Source: Alphaproteobacteria bacterium UBA7314
GTDB lineage: Bacteria; Pseudomonadota; Alphaproteobacteria; MPNO01; UBA830
Length of the DNA stretch: 64,000 bases
Reading direction: 5' to 3'
Assembly (NCBI GenBank): GCA_002471575.1
Contig: DKQG01000012.1
Coordinates: 9,203 to 73,202, forward strand
Part shown: in pieces, positions 51,965-59,630 of the stretch
Layout: the number at the start of each line of letters is the position of its first letter
How positions within the stretch are numbered: position 1 is the first letter of the stretch
Notes under the pieces: generated by a model
Told to the model about the DNA's origin: nothing
The model's input: the letters and a program-made list of their open reading frames with translations, nothing else
Database searches by the model: none
Position numbers and translations under genes: made by a program

Positions 51965-54351
51965 GGGTTTAATCCCTCCTGTTTTGCCGTTTCGAGCGCC
52001 TTCCAGACGGCCTGCGACGTGATGGGCAACGGTACATGACGCACGCCCAGATGCCACAGCGCATCGACGACGGCGTTGCCGATCGCGGCGGGCGCGCCGA
52101 TGGTGCCGCTTTCGCTGCCGCCTTTCACGCCCAGGGGATTCGAAGGGGCGGGCGTTTCGATAAAGGTCAGGTTAAAGGACGGGAGGTCGTCGGCGCGCGG
52201 CATGCAGTAGTCTGCGAACGAGCCGGTGATCAGCTGTCCGCCGCCATCGTGATCGTAGACGACGTTCTCCATAAGCGCCTGACCGATACCTTGGCCCAGC
52301 CCGCCATGTACCTGGCCTTCGACGATCATCGGGTTGATCACCACGCCGCAATCGTCCGACGTGAAATAATCGCGAAGGGTAATTTTGCCAGTGTCCGCGT
52401 CCACCAGGACCACCGCCAGGTGCATCGCCTGCGGGTCGTTCGTATCCTGCGGTTCCCAGAACACGGTTTCCTCCAACCCCGGGGTCACAGTACCATCGGG
52501 CCCGGACGGCAGTAGCGCGCCGTGATAGGCATTGTCCGCAACGTCCCGGAAGGTGATCTGCCGGTCGGTTCCCCGCACGGAATAGATAGCGCTGGCGTAG
52601 TCTAGATCTTCTTCCGCGCATTCCAGCATGTGGGCGGCAATGCGCCTTGCGCGGTTGGCGATGCGGTCGGCGGCGAGCATCATCGCCGAGCCGCCGACCG
52701 TAAGTGACCTTGAGCCCCAGGTGCCGTTGCCGAACGGCACCATGTCGGTGTCGCCTTCGACTAAGGTGATGTCGTCCACATCGATCCCTAGGCGGTCGGC
52801 GGCGATCTGCGAATAGGTAATGTCGTGTCCCTGACCGTGGCTGTGGCTGCCGGAAAATAGCGTCACCCGGCCGTCGGAGTGAACGCGGACGATGGCACTT
52901 TCGTATCCGCCGTGCATGCCGCCGCGCGACGCTAGGTTGGCGCTGTTGCCGGTCCCCGATTTATCGAGAAAGCACGACATGCCGATCCCCATCAGAGTGC
53001 CACCTGCCCGAAGACGGGCCTGTTCGGCCCGCAACGCGTCGTAGTCCGCCAGCCCGATCAGCCTGTCGAGCAACAGTGGAGGATTGCCGCAGTCATAGGT
53101 GCGGCCGCCGGGGGTCGGAAAGGGAAACTCTTCTGCCCGGATTAGATTCCGGCGGCGAATCTCGGCGACGTCGATCCCCAGTTCGCGCGCGCCCTGCTCC
53201 GTCAGGCGCTCGTTCACCCAAGTTGCTTCCGGCCGTCCCGAACCGCGATAGGCGTCGACCGGTACGGTATTCGTATAGGCACCCCGTACGCGAAGATGTG
53301 CGACCGGTGTGCGATATAGGCCGGTCAGGGTCTGTGGATACGAATTACCCGGAATACTGGGTGCGAAGTTCGACAGGTATCCTCCCAGCGCGGCAATAGT
53401 GTCCACTTGCAGTGCCAGGATATCGCCGTCCTTCGAAAATCCCATCTTTGCGACCGTGTAGTGATCGCGCGCCTGCGAATCCGACATCAGGCATTCGGAT
53501 CGCGTGGCGGTCCATTTTACCGGGCGGCCCAGCAGGCCGGCGGCCCAGGCGACGGTCGGCGCCTCCACCGAGTAATGGACCTTCAGCCCGAACCCGCCGC
53601 CCACATCCGGTGCGATGACGCGGATTTTGTGCTCCGGTACGAACAACGTGTAGACGGCCAGCCAGCGTTTCAGGTAATGGGGTGTCTGGGTTGTGGCGTA
53701 AAATGTATAGCGTTCGGTTGCAGTATCGAAGTCGCACAGATACGACCGTGGCTCCATCGGGCTGCCTGCGATCCTATTCGAGGGCAGTGTCATCTCTACC
53801 ACACGGTGGGCATTTGTCAGCGCCTGCTCGGTTGCCGTTCGGTCGCCTTTCTCAATGTCGAACACCGTATTGCTGCCGAACTGTGAATGAAGTACCGGAG
53901 ATTGTGGGTCGAGCGCGCGTGCAACGTCGGTAACGGCCGGGAGAACTTCGTACTCGATGAAGACGGCTTCGGCGGCGTCTTCCGCCTGCGCACGGGTCCC
54001 GGCGATTACCCCGGCGACGACGTCGCCGACATGGTGGACCCGGCCGGAGGCAAAGGCTGGACGCGAGATTTCATTCATAGGCCGTCCGTCGCCGAACGGC
54101 ATGGGATGGACCACGGTCAGTTCGCCGAGACCGGCGGCCTCCCAATCTGCGTGTGTCAGGACCTTCAGAACGCCGGGCATCGCGGCGGCGGCGGACGTAT
54201 CGATACTGAGAATTTCGGCATGGGCGTGCGGCGAGCGGACGAAGGCGCACCACGTCATGCCCGGCAGGGCAATGTCATCAACATAGTGGCCGGCACCGCG
54301 CAGGAAACGGTTGTCTTCGCGGCGTTTCAGAGGCTGACCCATATAGCCCAT
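51961..54351 (-). CDS. Molybdopterin-binding subunit, xanthine dehydrogenase family (orphan)
   Basis: A 796-residue large subunit. It starts MGYMGQPLKRREDNRFLRGA. GGGFGLK (IAPDVGGGFGLKVHYSVEAP) lies near residue 255, VDAYRGSGRPEATWVNE near 370 and GQGIGQALMENVVYD near 715. The active-site loop is AYRGSGR, so not form I CO dehydrogenase. No 2Fe-2S or FAD subunit gene is adjacent; instead a RidA-like protein is coupled to it. It may borrow the small subunits at 23.5-24.9 kb or others outside the window. It diverges from the TRAP binding protein across a 193-base region with four ACCAAT boxes. Confidence 0.91.
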   Translation of the reverse strand: MGYMGQPLKRREDNRFLRGAGHYVDDIALPGMTWCAFVRSPHAHAEILSIDTSAAAAMPGVLKVLTHADWEAAGLGELTVVHPMPFGDGRPMNEISRPAFASGRVHHVGDVVAGVIAGTRAQAEDAAEAVFIEYEVLPAVTDVARALDPQSPVLHSQFGSNTVFDIEKGDRTATEQALTNAHRVVEMTLPSNRIAGSPMEPRSYLCDFDTATERYTFYATTQTPHYLKRWLAVYTLFVPEHKIRVIAPDVGGGFGLKVHYSVEAPTVAWAAGLLGRPVKWTATRSECLMSDSQARDHYTVAKMGFSKDGDILALQVDTIAALGGYLSNFAPSIPGNSYPQTLTGLYRTPVAHLRVRGAYTNTVPVDAYRGSGRPEATWVNERLTEQGARELGIDVAEIRRRNLIRAEEFPFPTPGGRTYDCGNPPLLLDRLIGLADYDALRAEQARLRAGGTLMGIGMSCFLDKSGTGNSANLASRGGMHGGYESAIVRVHSDGRVTLFSGSHSHGQGHDITYSQIAADRLGIDVDDITLVEGDTDMVPFGNGTWGSRSLTVGGSAMMLAADRIANRARRIAAHMLECAEEDLDYASAIYSVRGTDRQITFRDVADNAYHGALLPSGPDGTVTPGLEETVFWEPQDTNDPQAMHLAVVLVDADTGKITLRDYFTSDDCGVVINPMIVEGQVHGGLGQGIGQALMENVVYDHDGGGQLITGSFADYCMPRADDLPSFNLTFIETPAPSNPLGVKGGSESGTIGAPAAIGNAVVDALWHLGVRHVPLPITSQAVWKALETAKQEGLNP

Positions 54352-54418
54352 GACGGCCCTCTTACAAGCATTTTCACCAGACCGGTTCAGTCCGGCACAT
54401 GGAAATTAACGTACACCG

Positions 54419-54448
54419 TTGACTTCTCGAAGCCACCGTCAGCATACT
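54419..54448 (+). promoter_or_regulatory. Promoter for the TRAP binding protein
   Basis: TTGACT, 18 bases, CATACT, about 100 bases upstream of ATG 54545. The -10 lies in AGCATACT, one base from the AGTATACT element found elsewhere in this cluster. Confidence 0.45.
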
Positions 54449-54449
54449 A

Positions 54450-54520
54450 ATTGGTAAAGACCAATGGCCTATTTTGTCAGTTTTTACTCCGTAGACCAAT
54501 ATCCCGGTCTGCGAATTGGT
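54450..54520. promoter_or_regulatory. Four ACCAAT/ATTGGT boxes in two inverted pairs
   Basis: ATTGGT-AAAG-ACCAAT (54450-54465) and ACCAAT-N14-ATTGGT (54495-54520) have centres exactly 50 bases apart. The first lies directly after the -10 element, a position for repression. They occupy the divergent control region between the molybdopterin subunit and the TRAP binding protein. Confidence 0.5.
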
Positions 54521-54544
54521 TCATAAAATAAAGGGAGAAACAGG

Positions 54545-55549
54545 ATGCGAACATGGAAAGTAAGGGGTGTATTAGCGGCCCTCGTCGTGGCGGGATACGC
54601 CGGGACTGCCGCAGCCCAGATGGAAATGAAGATTGGCTACGGCACGATCAACGATCCGCAGCACGCGATTGCGCAGGAAATCCAGAAACGGATCGGCGGC
54701 AACAAGGATATGGGGATCAAGGTCAGCATCTTCCCAGCCGGCCAGATCGGGAAGATTCCACGCATGATCGAAGGCATTCAGTTCGGCACGCTCGAGACAC
54801 TGATCACCCCGCCGGGCTTCTTGGTGGGAATCAATCCGGCTTTCCAGGTGCCGGATGCGCCCGGTCTGTTCACGGATGTCTTTCACGCTCATAAATCGCT
54901 TAACGATCCGGCCTTTTTCACTCCGTATTCTAAACTAGCGGCGAGCCGCGGGATCAATATGGCATCCATGTATGTTTACGGGCCGACATCCTTTGCCAGT
55001 AAAAAGCCGATCCGCACGTTGGCGGATTTCAAGGGCAAGAAAATCCGAGTTCTGGCAACCAAGATGGAGAGCACACTGGTCGGGAAATTCGGCGCGGCGG
55101 GGGTTCCTATCCCCTACACAGAAGTGCTGCCGGCGCTGCAGCGCGGCACGATCGACGCGGTGCGCAGCTCGATCATCGTGATGGGCGGTTCGAAATTCTT
55201 CACGGTGACGAAGTCGATCACGGTCGTGGAAAGCGGCATGATTCCTAGCGTCGTGATGCTGAGCGATATCTGGACTAAGAAACTCTCTGCCAAGCAGCGC
55301 AAGTTTGTGCTGACCACGTTGACCGGTATGACCGACTGGAACACGAAAACCGCCGCTGATTTCGGAAAGCGTGCCGAGAAGCTTTGGAAGGATAACGGGG
55401 CGGAGGTTATCCGCCTGTCCGCCGGAGACCAGAAGACGTTCATGGATACCGTCCGTCCGCTGGGTGATCAGTTCCTCGGCCAGCACAAGAATGCCGGCGT
55501 CCAAAAAATGTATGGTCTGCTGAAAGAGGCAGCAAAACGTCATATGTAA
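54545..55549 (+). CDS. TRAP transporter substrate-binding protein (DctP family)
   Basis: A 334-residue periplasmic binding protein with signal peptide MRTWKVRGVLAALVVAGYAG, cut near AAA-QM. DctP-family parts are FPAGQIGKIPRMIEGIQFGT, the GKKIRVLATKMESTLVGKFG region and the arginine-containing TIDAVRSSIIVMG segment, where family members usually bind the ligand carboxylate. No DctQ or DctM membrane gene is adjacent, so it must pair with a membrane component elsewhere. A strong terminator follows. AAAGGGAGAAACAGG precedes the ATG. Confidence 0.9.
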   Translation: MRTWKVRGVLAALVVAGYAGTAAAQMEMKIGYGTINDPQHAIAQEIQKRIGGNKDMGIKVSIFPAGQIGKIPRMIEGIQFGTLETLITPPGFLVGINPAFQVPDAPGLFTDVFHAHKSLNDPAFFTPYSKLAASRGINMASMYVYGPTSFASKKPIRTLADFKGKKIRVLATKMESTLVGKFGAAGVPIPYTEVLPALQRGTIDAVRSSIIVMGGSKFFTVTKSITVVESGMIPSVVMLSDIWTKKLSAKQRKFVLTTLTGMTDWNTKTAADFGKRAEKLWKDNGAEVIRLSAGDQKTFMDTVRPLGDQFLGQHKNAGVQKMYGLLKEAAKRHM

Positions 55550-55570
55550 CGGAGATGCTGCAGTCTCTAG

Positions 55571-55597
55571 AAAAGGGCGGCTTCGGCCGCCCTTTTT
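55571..55597. terminator. Bidirectional intrinsic terminator
   Basis: AAAAGGGCGG-CTTCGG-CCGCCCTTTTT: perfect stem with A-run and T-run, between the convergent TRAP binding protein and marR genes. It can act in both directions. Confidence 0.92.
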
Positions 55598-55607
55598 ATC
55601 TGTCCGG

Positions 55608-56111
55608 TCAGTGTGACCCGCGGGTGGGCGCGCGGCTGAATTCGTTGTTGGCTTCTACCAGTTCGGTCATCAGTGCCATCAGCCGGGTGCGCTTTTCGGC
55701 TGAGAGCGGGGCCATGAATTTCGTCTGCGCCGATAGTGAGACGCGTTCCATGTCCCGCGCCATGCGTTCGCCTTCCGGGGTTAGCCGGGCGATACGCTGG
55801 CGCCGGTCCGTCTTGCTGGTTGAGCGTGCGACCAAGCCCCGCTGATCGAGGCGGGCAAGCACGTCTGCAACATTCGTGCGGTCGATGCCCGCGTCGCTGG
55901 CGACGGTCACTTGGTCGGAATCCGGACGGTTCAAAAGGGCCGTCATCACTGCGTATTGAACTGGCGTGATCCCGAAAGCGGCACACTCCTCAAGGAAGAT
56001 CGCAACATGGATCTGGTGGAGCCGTCGGACCAGATAACCGGGCCGGTTCCAAAGGCTGGTCACCGACCCGGTGACCGGGCTCGCGGCAGCCGTTGTGTTT
56101 TTGTTGTTCAT
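55608..56111 (-). CDS. MarR-family regulator (paralogue 1)
   Basis: A 167-residue winged-helix regulator. The HTH and wing are SDQVTVASDAGIDRTNVADV, then LARLDQRGLVARSTSKTDRR. A conserved N-terminal block (RPGYLVRRLHQIHVAIFLEE, then PVQYAVMTALL) is shared with the MarR at 62878-63396, and both keep this block with the same spacing, so they are close paralogues. It diverges from the Rieske oxygenase gene. The intervening 112 bases hold two inverted GTATACTGATG boxes, the probable binding sites of one or both MarR proteins. Confidence 0.9.
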   Translation of the reverse strand: MNNKNTTAAASPVTGSVTSLWNRPGYLVRRLHQIHVAIFLEECAAFGITPVQYAVMTALLNRPDSDQVTVASDAGIDRTNVADVLARLDQRGLVARSTSKTDRRQRIARLTPEGERMARDMERVSLSAQTKFMAPLSAEKRTRLMALMTELVEANNEFSRAPTRGSH

Positions 56112-56136
56112 CCGCGAAACATATGGGGTGCGACAC

Positions 56137-56152
56137 CATCAGTATACTGCGA
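56137..56152. promoter_or_regulatory. AGTATACT operator box A
   Basis: CATCAGTATACTGCGA. Read on the minus strand it gives GTATACTGATG, identical over 11 bases to box B in opposite orientation. Read forward it gives AGTATACTGCG, matching the hyuA box at ten of 11 bases. It lies 26 bases from the marR ATG. Confidence 0.6.
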
Positions 56153-56186
56153 ATTTTGTCGCGGGTTGTCCGATCAATAAAACGGG

Positions 56187-56197
56187 GTATACTGATG
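56187..56197. promoter_or_regulatory. GTATACTGATG operator box B
   Basis: An exact inverted copy of 11 bases of box A, 27 bases before the Rieske oxygenase ATG. It overlaps a likely -10 (TATACT, with TTGTCC 16 bases upstream), so binding here would block the promoter. Confidence 0.6.
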
Positions 56198-56223
56198 AAA
56201 TAGTTTGATCCGGGAGAAGTCGG

Positions 56224-57291
56224 ATGTTTCTCAAGAACTGCTGGTACGTCGCGGCCTGGTCGAAGGACATTAGGCGCGAGCTTTTGGGGCGGGTCCTGCT
56301 GAACGAATACGTCGTCCTTTACCGAAAAGAAGACGGCACGCCTGTTGCGCTGGAAAACCGGTGTCCGCACCGAAATCTTCCCCTTTCGGAAGGCCGCCTG
56401 ATCGGAGACGAGATCGAGTGCGGCTATCACGGCATGGTTTTCAATTGCGACGGCGTCTGCACGCATCTGCCTGGATCGAAGAATCCGCCGGACTGGGCGA
56501 CCGTGCGCCGGTATCCGGTGGCGGAACGCAACGGCTGGCTGTTCTACTGGCCCGGCGATCCGTCGCTCGCCGACGAAGCACAACTGCCCGACTACCACAA
56601 GAACAACGAAAAAGAGGACTGGATCCGCGCTCAGGGACAGACTCACGTAAAGGCCGGTTACCGGTTGGTGCTCGACAATCTGCTAGATCTGTCGCACCTG
56701 ACCTACGTGCACGGGTCGACCACTGGCAATAAGGCCGTTGCCGAACTGGCTAACCTTACGACGGATCAGGAAGGCGATTCGGTCCGGGTCCTCCGTTGGA
56801 TGGAAGATATCGAACCCGCGCTCGCGTTCCGGGAATACGGCGGCTACGAGAACAATATCGACCGCTGGCAGATGAGCCAATTTATTCCGCCTGCCTATAT
56901 CAACATCAATAACGGCTCGGTCGATACCGGTGTCGGCGCGGATCGCGAAACGCGTAACAACGATCAGGGCAAATGGGGCTTTGTCGTCTACCACGCGATG
57001 ACGCCCGAAACCGAAACTACGACCCACCAGTTCTGGACCGTCGCGGGTCACAAGGACAAGGTACCGGAACACATGCGTGAACTGTTCGTCGAACAGATGC
57101 ACGGCGTTCTGAGGGAAGATCTTGACGTCTACGAAGCACAGCAGCGCGCCATCGACATGGATCCCGAAGCACCCAACCGCGATGCCAATCCCCGCGGCAC
57201 GATCCCGGCCGACGAAGGCCTGCTGGCGATGCGCCGGGTGATCCGGCGCATGTACGGCGACGAGCAGAAGGCGCTGCAGGCAGCGGAGTAA
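56224..57291 (+). CDS. Rieske non-heme iron oxygenase (VanA-like, single component)
   Basis: A 355-residue oxygenase. Rieske ligands are Cys47, His49, Cys66 and His69 (RCPHRN and CGYHG). Mononuclear iron ligands are His158 and His163 with Asp155 in LLDLSHLTYVHGS. The build matches the homotrimeric group of vanillate O-demethylases and phthalate or related oxygenases, not the alpha-beta type at 32.7 kb. It needs a reductase, none of which is adjacent. Context of amide-ring enzymes suggests hydroxylation or N- or O-dealkylation of a cyclic substrate. GGGAG precedes the ATG. Confidence 0.92.
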   Translation: MFLKNCWYVAAWSKDIRRELLGRVLLNEYVVLYRKEDGTPVALENRCPHRNLPLSEGRLIGDEIECGYHGMVFNCDGVCTHLPGSKNPPDWATVRRYPVAERNGWLFYWPGDPSLADEAQLPDYHKNNEKEDWIRAQGQTHVKAGYRLVLDNLLDLSHLTYVHGSTTGNKAVAELANLTTDQEGDSVRVLRWMEDIEPALAFREYGGYENNIDRWQMSQFIPPAYININNGSVDTGVGADRETRNNDQGKWGFVVYHAMTPETETTTHQFWTVAGHKDKVPEHMRELFVEQMHGVLREDLDVYEAQQRAIDMDPEAPNRDANPRGTIPADEGLLAMRRVIRRMYGDEQKALQAAE

Positions 57292-57447
57292 GAGATTAGC
57301 GCGGTGTGTGCGCTATTCTAGGCCGGGCGAGTAATAATTTGCTGAAATTCGACGACCGGCCGCATTCCAGAGCAAAGAACTCGTTGGTGTACGGCAAGGC
57401 AAAAGCAATAACGGTATTTACGCTACGCTCTGAATCTACACACAATC

Positions 57448-57482
57448 AGAAACCTTATATCGATGATTGGTATAGGGTTTCT
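57448..57482. promoter_or_regulatory. Long inverted repeat upstream of hyuA
   Basis: AGAAACCTTATA-N11-TATAGGGTTTCT: 12-base arms with one mismatch (a G-U pair in RNA). It ends at the first T of a TTGACA motif. It may be an operator or, if transcribed, a leader hairpin. The rest of 57292-57550 holds a small TAGCGC/GCGCTA hairpin just after the Rieske gene and no coding sequence. Confidence 0.5.
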
Positions 57483-57505
57483 TGACACCCCATCCTCAAA
57501 TAAGG

Positions 57506-57516
57506 AGTGTACTGCG
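57506..57516. promoter_or_regulatory. AGTRTACT operator box C upstream of hyuA
   Basis: AGTGTACTGCG, one mismatch from AGTATACTGCG of box A, 35 bases before the hyuA ATG. Supports shared control with the marR/Rieske promoters. Confidence 0.5.
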
Positions 57517-57550
57517 TAATTAGAAAACAAGGACGGGATCGGAAGCGTAG

Positions 57551-59626
57551 ATGACCATCACAATTGAAGCGCCGCCATGGCGGGTCGGCGTCGATGTCGG
57601 CGGCACGTTTACCGATCTTGTCGTGGCCGACAGCGAGGGCCGGACGGAAGTCTTCAAGGTGCCGTCGGTGCCGGCAGATCCCGGCGAGGGCGTGATTAAC
57701 GCCCTGACCACTGCCTGCGAGGCACTCGACCAGCCGATGGAAAAATTCCTCGGCGACTGCCAGTTCTTCCTGCACGGCTCCACGGTCGCGACAAACACGC
57801 TGCTGGAAGGCAAGGGCGCGACGGTTGGCCTGCTAACCACGGCGGGCTTCCGCGACAGCCTCGAAGCGCGGCGCGGCCTGCGCAAGGATCCCTGGGATCA
57901 CCGTACCCCCTATCCGCCGGTGCTGGTGCCGCGCTATCTGCGCCAGCCCGTCGGCGGTCGTATCGATGCTCGGGGGAACGAGGTCGAGCCGGTCAATCTC
58001 GATGACGTGCGGGCGTCCTGCAAAGTGTTCCGCGACGAAGGCGTTGAATCTATCGCCGTGTGCCTGCTCAACAGTTTCATCAATACTGCGCATGAAGACG
58101 CCGTTGCCGACGTGCTGCGCGAAGAAGGCGTATGTGACTGGATTTCCGTGTCGTCCGACATCGTGCCCATCATGGGAGAGTATGAACGGACGTCGACCAC
58201 GGCGGTGAACGCCTACGTCATGCCCCGGGTCGCGTCTTACCTGACGGCGCTGCAACAGAAGCTGATCGACATGGGGCTAGAGACCAAGCTGCTTATGCTG
58301 CAGTCTAACGGCGGCGCCGCGTCGCTTGACCAGCTGATACGCCAGCCGGTCAACCTGCTGCTGTCCGGCCCGTCCGCGGGCGTCGGCGCGATGCAGCATC
58401 TTGCGTCCGGTATTGGCGAGAATAATCTCGTCAGCATGGAAATCGGCGGCACCAGCTGCGACGTTATGCTGATGCATGAAGGGCGCGTAGCGATCACGGA
58501 TTCGCTGTCAGTCAACGACTACGATCTGGTCACCCCGTCTGTGGATATTCATACCGTCGGCGCCGGTGGCGGGACCATTGCGGGGATCGACGGCGCCGGG
58601 CTGATGTATGCCGGGCCCGAAGGCGCCGGCGCACGGCCCGGACCGGCGGCATACGGATACGGTGGCACGCGGCCGACCGTAACGGATGCCCACCTCGTGC
58701 TGGGGCGCATGCGGCCCGGGCCCTATGCGGGCGGCTCGGTGTCGCTCGACATGTCGCTGGCCGAGCAGGCGCTGGACACCGAAATTGCCACACCCGCCGG
58801 GATTTCCCGCACGGAGGCGGCGGCCGGCCTGATCCGGATCGTCGAACAGAACCTGCTGCATGCCGTCGAAAGGATCAGCATTCAGCGTGGCTACAACCCC
58901 GGACGCTTCATGCTGATTGCCTGTGGTGGCGCCGGACCGATGCACGGCGCCAGCGTCGGGCGCAAGCTCGGCGCGCGGGCGGTTTATATTCCGCGCCAGG
59001 CCGGGGCATTCTGCGCTATTGGCATGCAGCACGCCGACGTGCGCCGCGATTTCGTCCACGTCGTTATGCGCGAGCTCAACGACGATGCCATCCCGGCTAT
59101 CGCAGAAGGCTACGACCGCCTGCGGCAGCAGGCACTCGAAGCGCTGAAGAACGAAGGTTTCGAGGAAAAGGACACTGAATTCGGCTACGAGCTGGACCTG
59201 CACTACGAAGGCCAGCAGTGGGATGTGCGCGTCGCGCTGGACCCCGCCGCGACGCCTGACGAAATCCGCACCGCCTTCGAGGTCGAATACGATCGCCAGT
59301 TCGGGCACACAAACCCGGAAAGCCGGATCAATGTCGCGAAATTGCGTGTTGTCGGCATCGGCAAGCTGCCGCCGCTGGAAGATCCGAAGTTCGATGCCGT
59401 AGACGAGGTGGTCACGCCCATCGAAACCCGGAAGGTCTATGCTGAATCCGCGCGTGAATTCCTCGAAACCTCGGTCTATCAAGGCGCCGATCTCAGCCAC
59501 GGGCAAAGTGTCCTCGGCCCGGCGATCATTGAGGAAGCGACCACCACCATTCTTGTCGGCCCAGGCGACCGCGTCACGGTCGATGCGCTAAATAACTACA
59601 CTGTCACCTTCGAGACGGAGGAGTGA
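57551..59626 (+). CDS. hyuA: Hydantoinase/oxoprolinase family protein, subunit A
   Basis: A 691-residue ATP-dependent amidohydrolase or carboxylase subunit of the HyuA/OplaH/acetone-carboxylase-beta type. The actin-like ATP site motifs are VGVDVGGTFTDLVV near residue 14, VSMEIGGTSCDVML near 298 and IACGGAGPMHG near 456. It acts with subunit B, encoded four bases downstream. Known members open hydantoins or 5-oxoproline, or carboxylate ketones with ATP; no gamma subunit of acetone carboxylase is present, so an amide-ring substrate is more likely. An AGTRTACT box precedes it. Confidence 0.92.
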   Translation: MTITIEAPPWRVGVDVGGTFTDLVVADSEGRTEVFKVPSVPADPGEGVINALTTACEALDQPMEKFLGDCQFFLHGSTVATNTLLEGKGATVGLLTTAGFRDSLEARRGLRKDPWDHRTPYPPVLVPRYLRQPVGGRIDARGNEVEPVNLDDVRASCKVFRDEGVESIAVCLLNSFINTAHEDAVADVLREEGVCDWISVSSDIVPIMGEYERTSTTAVNAYVMPRVASYLTALQQKLIDMGLETKLLMLQSNGGAASLDQLIRQPVNLLLSGPSAGVGAMQHLASGIGENNLVSMEIGGTSCDVMLMHEGRVAITDSLSVNDYDLVTPSVDIHTVGAGGGTIAGIDGAGLMYAGPEGAGARPGPAAYGYGGTRPTVTDAHLVLGRMRPGPYAGGSVSLDMSLAEQALDTEIATPAGISRTEAAAGLIRIVEQNLLHAVERISIQRGYNPGRFMLIACGGAGPMHGASVGRKLGARAVYIPRQAGAFCAIGMQHADVRRDFVHVVMRELNDDAIPAIAEGYDRLRQQALEALKNEGFEEKDTEFGYELDLHYEGQQWDVRVALDPAATPDEIRTAFEVEYDRQFGHTNPESRINVAKLRVVGIGKLPPLEDPKFDAVDEVVTPIETRKVYAESAREFLETSVYQGADLSHGQSVLGPAIIEEATTTILVGPGDRVTVDALNNYTVTFETEE

Positions 59627-59630
59627 TCCG

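Noticed and set aside
57482..57513. TTGACA paired with TGTACT as the hyuA promoter
   Set aside because: The spacer is 20 bases, too long for a normal sigma-70 promoter, so I do not call a -10 there.
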